Assembly: GCA_017408205.1 (NCBI GenBank)
Contig: JAFQVC010000117.1
Location: 1 to 10,147 of the forward strand
Reading direction: 5' to 3'
DNA: 10,147 bases
From: Clostridia bacterium
GTDB lineage: Bacteria > Bacillota > Clostridia > Monoglobales > Firm-18
Numbering within the stretch: position 1 is the stretch's first letter; every line of letters starts with the position of its first letter. Position numbers and translations under genes: made by a program. This document shows, piece after piece, positions 6,424-10,147 of the stretch. The notes under the pieces are model-generated. The model was not told the origin of the DNA and ran no database searches. It saw only the letters and a list, made by a program, of their open reading frames with translations.

Positions 6424-7578
6424 TTAAAACCCAACCTTCTCAATAATATTTTCTAAGCACTCGTAAGTAACTGTCAACTTTCCATTTTCAAAAACGTGTT
6501 TTTTTGATACTACCTCAATGTCCCTGAGTTCCGCATCCATCTGCTCAATAGTTTTCGAAAGCACTTCTTCTTTTGACATTTCTACCGTTGTTACCGTCTG
6601 CTCCACATACTTGTTATACTGTATGGATACAGGTAAAACAAAGTTGTCACCTAAAGAAAACTTTTTCTCTTCTGTTATTGTATCATAATTCTCGTATGAA
6701 ATGCTATCTTTTATATAAAAATTTATATCAAAATTATGTATTTTTAATTTATTTTTGCTTTTTTCCCGTCCTGTAGGGGTACGAATTTCCTTATACATTG
6801 GCAACTGCACAGTTTTTTGGTGCCATGTTCTTGCGATTATTACTCCGTCTGAATGAACGTGCCTGATGCCAGACAGTTCTCCCTCTAAAACACCGCTTAC
6901 TAAAATCTGTCCTTTCGAAACAACATCGCCCGGTTTTATAAGTTCGTCGCCCTCGGTAATGTCGGAACGGACTATTACTCCCGAATTTTTTGCAACAATA
7001 CTGCAGGGACTGTCTTTAGGAAAAGCAGGGGGCAACTTGGTGCGCTCCTTAACATCTATTTCAACGGTAGTGCCCTTAACATTAATTCCAACCCACGAAA
7101 GTTCAGGAATGTCCGTCATAAGGGTATTTCTCACATAAGACTTGTCGATGCTTTTTGCAAACACTCCTGTTTTAACTCCTGCTTTTGAGAGTCCCTCCAT
7201 CATCTGGTTGGTAGATATTATTTCATTACCCGTAATATTTATAACCCATACAAATCTGGTAAGGACAATTAATAATACAAAAGATATAAATGCACTTGCA
7301 AGTAAAACTTTACGTTTCTTATACCTGTAAAGAAAAAAAGGCAACCCTGCTTTACGGGTAATGTGTACTTTGCAGTCGGACTTTTTTGCAACAGGTCGCA
7401 GACGCTTAAAATCATCAACATCTACACAGGCAGATAACTGGTTTTTATTTATCTTTTTTGTATTCCAGATACTGATGCTTCGTCTGGTGCAAAGATTAAT
7501 AAACCGCTCGGTAAATAATCCCGTTACAGTTATTATAACATATCCTTTTAAAATATTAAATAGTTTTATTAAAAACAA
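6424..7578 (-). CDS. yqfD: Sporulation protein YqfD
   Basis: A 384-residue membrane-anchored protein of the YqfD family, required for or induced during sporulation; the B. subtilis homologue is in the sigma-E (mother-cell) regulon. The N-terminal part (1-85) is basic and cytoplasmic-like. One clear membrane helix follows (about 91-112), preceded by YRYKKRK as a positive-inside flank, and the ITGNE motif starts the large external region. That region contains repeated small beta-rich segments, including PELSWVGINVKGTTVEIDVKE. The start is TTG at 7578, immediately after the yqfC stop codon, with AGGTGG (7585-7590) 6 nt upstream. There is no nearby ATG. The gene forms a pair with yqfC, as in Bacillus and Clostridia. 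The molecular function is not established. Confidence 0.93.
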   Translation of the reverse strand: MFLIKLFNILKGYVIITVTGLFTERFINLCTRRSISIWNTKKINKNQLSACVDVDDFKRLRPVAKKSDCKVHITRKAGLPFFLYRYKKRKVLLASAFISFVLLIVLTRFVWVINITGNEIISTNQMMEGLSKAGVKTGVFAKSIDKSYVRNTLMTDIPELSWVGINVKGTTVEIDVKERTKLPPAFPKDSPCSIVAKNSGVIVRSDITEGDELIKPGDVVSKGQILVSGVLEGELSGIRHVHSDGVIIARTWHQKTVQLPMYKEIRTPTGREKSKNKLKIHNFDINFYIKDSISYENYDTITEEKKFSLGDNFVLPVSIQYNKYVEQTVTTVEMSKEEVLSKTIEQMDAELRDIEVVSKKHVFENGKLTVTYECLENIIEKVGF

Positions 7579-7863
7579 TTACTCCCACCTCACAAATTCA
7601 ATAATTCCTTCAATGAGAATGTAACTGTCCGTAATAACGCAGATTGATAAACGGGAACCCGAAACAGAAACAATTTTTTCCTTTGTCTTAATTCTTATCA
7701 GCAAATCGGAATATTCCAGAATTCCTGTGTAGTTTTCAATAGTTAACGAATTGTCAGATATAACTGTTATTTTAGGACTGTCCAAAACAACGTCCTGTGG
7801 CATATCAAATAAAGTTGTCAGTTTTTCGCCTATTGTTTTAACGGGCTTTTCTTTTTTTCTCAT
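7579..7863 (-). CDS. yqfC: Sporulation protein YqfC (YabP/YqfC family)
   Basis: A 94-residue protein of the YabP/YqfC family. The segment LFDMPQDVVLDSPKITVISDNSLTIENYTGILEYS matches the family core (PQDV, then P-x-IT, then IEN...GI), followed by beta-strand-rich sequence and a final IEGIIEF. B. subtilis yqfC is expressed in the mother cell under sigma-E, and family members are linked to spore envelope assembly; the precise role is unknown. The ATG at 7863 is the first possible start after an in-frame stop. The only purine-rich stretch upstream, GAAGGGAA, lies about 14 nt away, so initiation may be weak. It heads the long minus-strand operon and is divergent from ylbJ. The yqfD TTG follows directly after its stop codon. 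Confidence 0.92.
   Translation of the reverse strand: MRKKEKPVKTIGEKLTTLFDMPQDVVLDSPKITVISDNSLTIENYTGILEYSDLLIRIKTKEKIVSVSGSRLSICVITDSYILIEGIIEFVRWE
7585..7590 (-). promoter_or_regulatory. Ribosome-binding site of yqfD
   Basis: AGGTGG on the minus strand, 6 nt before the TTG at 7578 and located in the last codons of yqfC. It supports the TTG start and suggests coupling to yqfC translation. Confidence 0.55.
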
Positions 7864-7931
7864 AGACGGTATTCATTCCCTTCAACATACTTTTTAGGTA
7901 TATAGAATATATATTCTTTGGAGGGAGAAGT
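7864..7931. promoter_or_regulatory. Divergent promoter region between yqfC and ylbJ
   Basis: A 68-nt AT-rich gap separates two divergently transcribed sporulation genes and must hold promoters for both, unless yqfC reads from farther upstream inside ylbJ. It contains the perfect 12-bp palindrome GAATATATATTC (7905-7916) and, on the plus strand, CATACTTT (7886-7893), which partly resembles the sigma-E -10 element (CATACAAT-like). I found no convincing -35 partner at the usual distance for either direction, so the sigma assignment is an inference from the known regulons of the homologues. Confidence 0.45.
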
Positions 7932-8915
7932 ATGAATAAAGTCTTGGTAACTGTAATGGGAATAATTACATTTGCAGGAATGATTGCAAGACCTGAAACG
8001 TGCATTAATTCTGCACTTAAAGGAATGAATCTGTGTGCTACGGCAATAATTCCGTCTTTGTTTCCGTTTTTTATATGCGTAAAAATATTCACTAACAGCG
8101 GACTGTCAGCAAAACTCGGAAAATGTATGTCCAAAATTATGCGGCCTCTTTTTAATCTTCCGGGGGAGTCGGCATTCGTCCTCTTAATGGGAATGTTAAG
8201 CGGTTATCCCGTTGGGGCAAAGTGTGCAGTTTCAATGTATGAAAATAACAGATGCACCAAAGACGAGGCAGAACGGCTTATTTGCTTTTGCAACAATTCC
8301 GGACCAATGTTTGTTATAGGTACTGTAGGGACTGTTATGCTTCTTGATAAACAGGCAGGTATTGTTCTTTATTTGTCCAACGTTTTGTCTGTTCTGACAA
8401 TAGGAATTTTTTTAGGTCTTAAAAGAAAGTCCGAAATATACCGCCCACAAAAAAATACAGTTGCTGAAAACAAATCAATACTTGCAGACGCAGTAAGTGA
8501 AAGCGTTAACCTAATTTTTTATGTATGCGGCTTTATAATATTTTTTAATATTTTTGTTTCTCTTATAGAACTGACAAATCTTTTACCAAAAGGAGTATTA
8601 TATTGCCTTTTTGAAATAACAAACGGTATTTCTTATATATCCGCAACTGCAATTGGAAACTATAAACTTCCACTTATCTCTTTTGTTCTCGGCTGGAGCG
8701 GTATAAGTATTATTGTTCAGGTGCTTGGGATAACAGATAAATACGGCTTTTCAAAAATAAAATTCATAGTTTCAAAACTGACTCAGGGTTGTCTTTCCTT
8801 CGTATATACTGTAATGCTGTTAAACGTACCTTCAATTCCGCAATTTATAAATATTCTTGTAATAGGTATTATAATAACGAGCATTCTGCTTTCAAAATTA
8901 ATAAAGGACTTGTAA
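7932..8915 (+). CDS. ylbJ: Sporulation integral membrane protein YlbJ (SpoVV), nucleoside-recognition/Gate family
   Basis: A 327-residue polytopic membrane protein. In B. subtilis YlbJ (renamed SpoVV) is needed to move dipicolinic acid across the outer forespore membrane and is produced in the mother cell under sigma-E. The sequence shows the conserved SGYPVGAK (90-97), CNNSGPMFVIGTVG (120-133), ITNGI (229-233) and GWSGISIIVQ (254-263) motifs of this Gate-domain family. Hydrophobic segments lie at about 3-19, 32-52, 81-100, 124-138, 143-163, 194-214, 246-264, 284-299 and 305-323. The protein is shorter than the Bacillus one (about 400), mostly in connecting regions. The ATG at 7932 has a GGAGGGAG (7920-7927) close upstream. 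It is the only plus-strand gene in the window, divergent from yqfC. An unrelated nucleoside-type transporter is less likely given the motifs and neighbours. Confidence 0.9.
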   Translation: MNKVLVTVMGIITFAGMIARPETCINSALKGMNLCATAIIPSLFPFFICVKIFTNSGLSAKLGKCMSKIMRPLFNLPGESAFVLLMGMLSGYPVGAKCAVSMYENNRCTKDEAERLICFCNNSGPMFVIGTVGTVMLLDKQAGIVLYLSNVLSVLTIGIFLGLKRKSEIYRPQKNTVAENKSILADAVSESVNLIFYVCGFIIFFNIFVSLIELTNLLPKGVLYCLFEITNGISYISATAIGNYKLPLISFVLGWSGISIIVQVLGITDKYGFSKIKFIVSKLTQGCLSFVYTVMLLNVPSIPQFINILVIGIIITSILLSKLIKDL

Positions 8916-8928
8916 CACAAGTCCTTTA
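8902..8928. terminator. Bidirectional hairpin terminator between ylbJ and folD
   Basis: A perfect 11-bp inverted repeat, TAAAGGACTTG and CAAGTCCTTTA, encloses the 5-nt loop TAACA at the convergent ends of ylbJ and folD. The left arm is made of the last ylbJ codons, and the ylbJ stop codon lies in the loop. On the minus strand the stem is followed by a T-rich stretch (TTATTAATTTT), good for stopping folD transcripts. On the plus strand the downstream T content is weaker. Confidence 0.8.
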
Positions 8929-8931
8929 AAA

Positions 8932-9774
8932 TTATTTCAGTTGTGCTGCTTTAACAGTATTTTTCATAAGCATAGCAATAGTCATAGGCCCTACTCCGCC
9001 CGGCACGGGAGTAATCGCTGCCGCCTTTTTCTCGCATTGTTCAAAATTAACGTCGCCTACAAGTTTTTTGTTTTCAAGTCTGTTCATACCAACGTCAATA
9101 ACAACTGCACCCTCTTTAATCATGTCCCCTGTAATCATTTCAGGTACGCCCACTGCTGCAACAACTATGTCTGCGCCTCTTACTACTTCTGCTAAATTCT
9201 TTGTTTTTGAATGGCAGATTGTAACAGTGCCGTTCTGGTGCAGTAAAAGCATTGCCTGAGGTTTGCCAACAATGTTGCTTCTTCCTATTACTACACAGGA
9301 TTTACCGCAAACTTCAATGCCGCTTTCTTTTATAAGTTCCATAACACCTGCAGGTGTGCAGGGTAAAAAGTCAAAGTCCCCAATCATAATTTTACCCACA
9401 TTTACAGGGTGAAAAGCATCTACGTCCTTTTCAGGTCTTATGGCGTTAATTATTGTCTTTTCATCTATCTGTTTGGGTAACGGTAACTGAACTAAAATAC
9501 CGTCAATGTTGCTGTCGTTGTTCAACTTTTCAACAAGTGCCAATAACTCATCTTGTGTTGTTTCAGATGGCATCGCGTGTTCTTCGGAATAAATCCCAAG
9601 TTCTTCACAAGCCTTTTTCTTTGAGTTAACGTACACTCTGCTTGCAGGGTTGTCACCAACAATAACAACTGCAAGACCTACACTAACGCCTTTTGCCTTT
9701 AAACTTGCCACTTCTTCCTTTAATTCGTTCTTTATTCTTTGGGATACTGCTTTCCCGTCTAAAATCTTTGCCAT
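8932..9774 (-). CDS. folD: Bifunctional methylenetetrahydrofolate dehydrogenase / methenyltetrahydrofolate cyclohydrolase, FolD
   Basis: Interconverts 5,10-methylene-, 5,10-methenyl- and 10-formyl-tetrahydrofolate with NADP, supplying one-carbon units for purines and formyl-Met-tRNA. The 280 residues equal the family's usual length. Conserved elements are YVNSK (48-52, with Y48 and catalytic K52), [10 protein letters not shown] (91-100), KDVDAFHP (116-123), the Rossmann motif GRSNIVGKP (164-172) and [10 protein letters not shown] (256-265). The ATG at 9774 follows AAAGGAG (9784-9790, spacing 9). The first 92 nt overlap the 3' end of the ygiQ-like gene, and there is no intergenic room for a promoter of its own, so it is probably cotranscribed with ygiQ. 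It ends convergently with ylbJ at a shared hairpin. Confidence 0.98.
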   Translation of the reverse strand: MAKILDGKAVSQRIKNELKEEVASLKAKGVSVGLAVVIVGDNPASRVYVNSKKKACEELGIYSEEHAMPSETTQDELLALVEKLNNDSNIDGILVQLPLPKQIDEKTIINAIRPEKDVDAFHPVNVGKIMIGDFDFLPCTPAGVMELIKESGIEVCGKSCVVIGRSNIVGKPQAMLLLHQNGTVTICHSKTKNLAEVVRGADIVVAAVGVPEMITGDMIKEGAVVIDVGMNRLENKKLVGDVNFEQCEKKAAAITPVPGGVGPMTIAMLMKNTVKAAQLK

Positions 9775-10147
9775 TTCTGTTCTCTCCTTTTGGTCTTATT
9801 AAACATTTCTTTCCGTAACCTATTAAATCTTCACGTCCCGCCAACACCAAAGCCTTATAAACCAAATTGTAATTAGCAGGGTTTTTGTATTGCAACAACG
9901 CCCGTTGCATTTGTTTTTCGTTGTAATCGGTAGGAACATACACTTTTTCCATAGTTCTCGGATTAATCCCCGTGTAGTACATACAGGTAGAAATCGTGCC
10001 GGGTGTTGGATAAAAGTCCTGAACTTGCTGAGGGTTAATGTTGTTGTCCCTTAAATATTCTGCAAGTATTATTGCATCGTTAATGGTGCTTCCGGGGTGT
10101 GACGACATAAGATACGGTACAATATACTGCTTTTTACCAAGTTTTTC
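9683..10147 (-). CDS. ygiQ: YgiQ-family radical SAM protein (3' part only)
   Basis: The last 154 codons of a gene entering from the right edge; the reading frame is open to base 10147. The sequence [15 protein letters not shown], then [19 protein letters not shown] and [18 protein letters not shown] is the conserved C-terminal region (DUF3362) of YgiQ proteins. These carry a radical SAM core whose CxxxCxxC cluster motif would lie outside the window. Their reaction is unknown. The final 35 or so residues are very basic ([15 protein letters not shown], then [12 protein letters not shown]). Basic, low-complexity tails are common in this family, but here the last 30 codons are read from folD DNA in another frame. 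The ATG at the MSSHPG position is internal, not a start. Confidence 0.93.
   Translation of the reverse strand, partial: EKLGKKQYIVPYLMSSHPGSTINDAIILAEYLRDNNINPQQVQDFYPTPGTISTCMYYTGINPRTMEKVYVPTDYNEKQMQRALLQYKNPANYNLVYKALVLAGREDLIGYGKKCLIRPKGENRNGKDFRRESSIPKNKERIKGRSGKFKGKRR

Noticed and set aside
6866..7624. Three plus-strand frames opposite yqfD (6866-7138, 7142-7330, 7361-7624)
   Set aside because: All are antisense to a well-supported gene, and the hydrophobic one reflects the yqfD membrane helix read backwards.
7905..7916. GAATATATATTC as a specific transcription factor operator
   Set aside because: A 12-bp AT-only palindrome apart from its end G-C pairs is not rare in such AT-rich DNA. 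Kept only as part of the divergent promoter region, with no factor named.
7838..8134. A 98-codon minus-strand frame spanning the yqfC start and the ylbJ 5' end
   Set aside because: Most of it is antisense to the ylbJ N-terminal membrane region and its end overlaps yqfC in another frame. It shows no family features.
1..10147. Search for mobile elements, CRISPR, toxin-antitoxin, defence or biosynthetic modules
   Set aside because: Every stretch is accounted for by conserved chromosomal genes with short gaps. I saw no transposase, integrase, spaced repeats, tRNA or attachment-site-like duplication.

Overview
The window looks like chromosomal DNA from a low-GC, endospore-forming Firmicute, most likely a Clostridia member. 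The reasons are the low GC content (by eye), three sporulation genes (yqfC, yqfD, ylbJ/spoVV), the paired glgC plus glgD arrangement typical of Firmicutes, the yqfC-yqfD-phoH-ybeY-era-yqzL-recO gene order known from Bacillus and Clostridia, and frequent TTG starts. I see no mobile element, CRISPR array, rRNA, tRNA or defence system.

Layout. From about 7863 down to 1, all genes lie on the minus strand as one tightly packed run: yqfC, yqfD, phoH, ybeY, era, yqzL, recO, glgB, glgC and the first 40 codons of glgD. Neighbours abut or overlap by 8 to 35 nt. The only gap above 20 nt is 83 nt between era and yqzL. That gap holds a weak inverted repeat and a promoter-like sequence whose -10 overlaps the yqzL start. 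yqzL (48 codons, TTG start) is a small gene that is easily missed. On the plus strand, 7932-8915 encodes the spore membrane protein YlbJ/SpoVV, divergent from yqfC across a 68-nt gap. From 10147 down to 8932 the minus strand carries the 3' end of a YgiQ-family radical SAM gene and folD, which overlap by 92 nt. A strong hairpin lies between the convergent ends of ylbJ and folD.

How the genes relate. YqfC, YqfD and YlbJ belong to the mother-cell sporulation programme. PhoH, YbeY, Era and RecO are RNA, ribosome-maturation and DNA-repair housekeeping functions. GlgB, GlgC and GlgD are the first genes of a glycogen operon in the usual Bacillus order (glgBCD, with glgA and glgP expected beyond the window). 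The unusual point is that glgB starts only 17 nt after recO ends, so storage-polysaccharide synthesis appears attached to the housekeeping operon. FolD supplies one-carbon units.

Nothing here looks like an undescribed system. The observations most worth checking are the yqzL gene, the ygiQ/folD overprint, the recO-glgB junction and the run of TTG starts.
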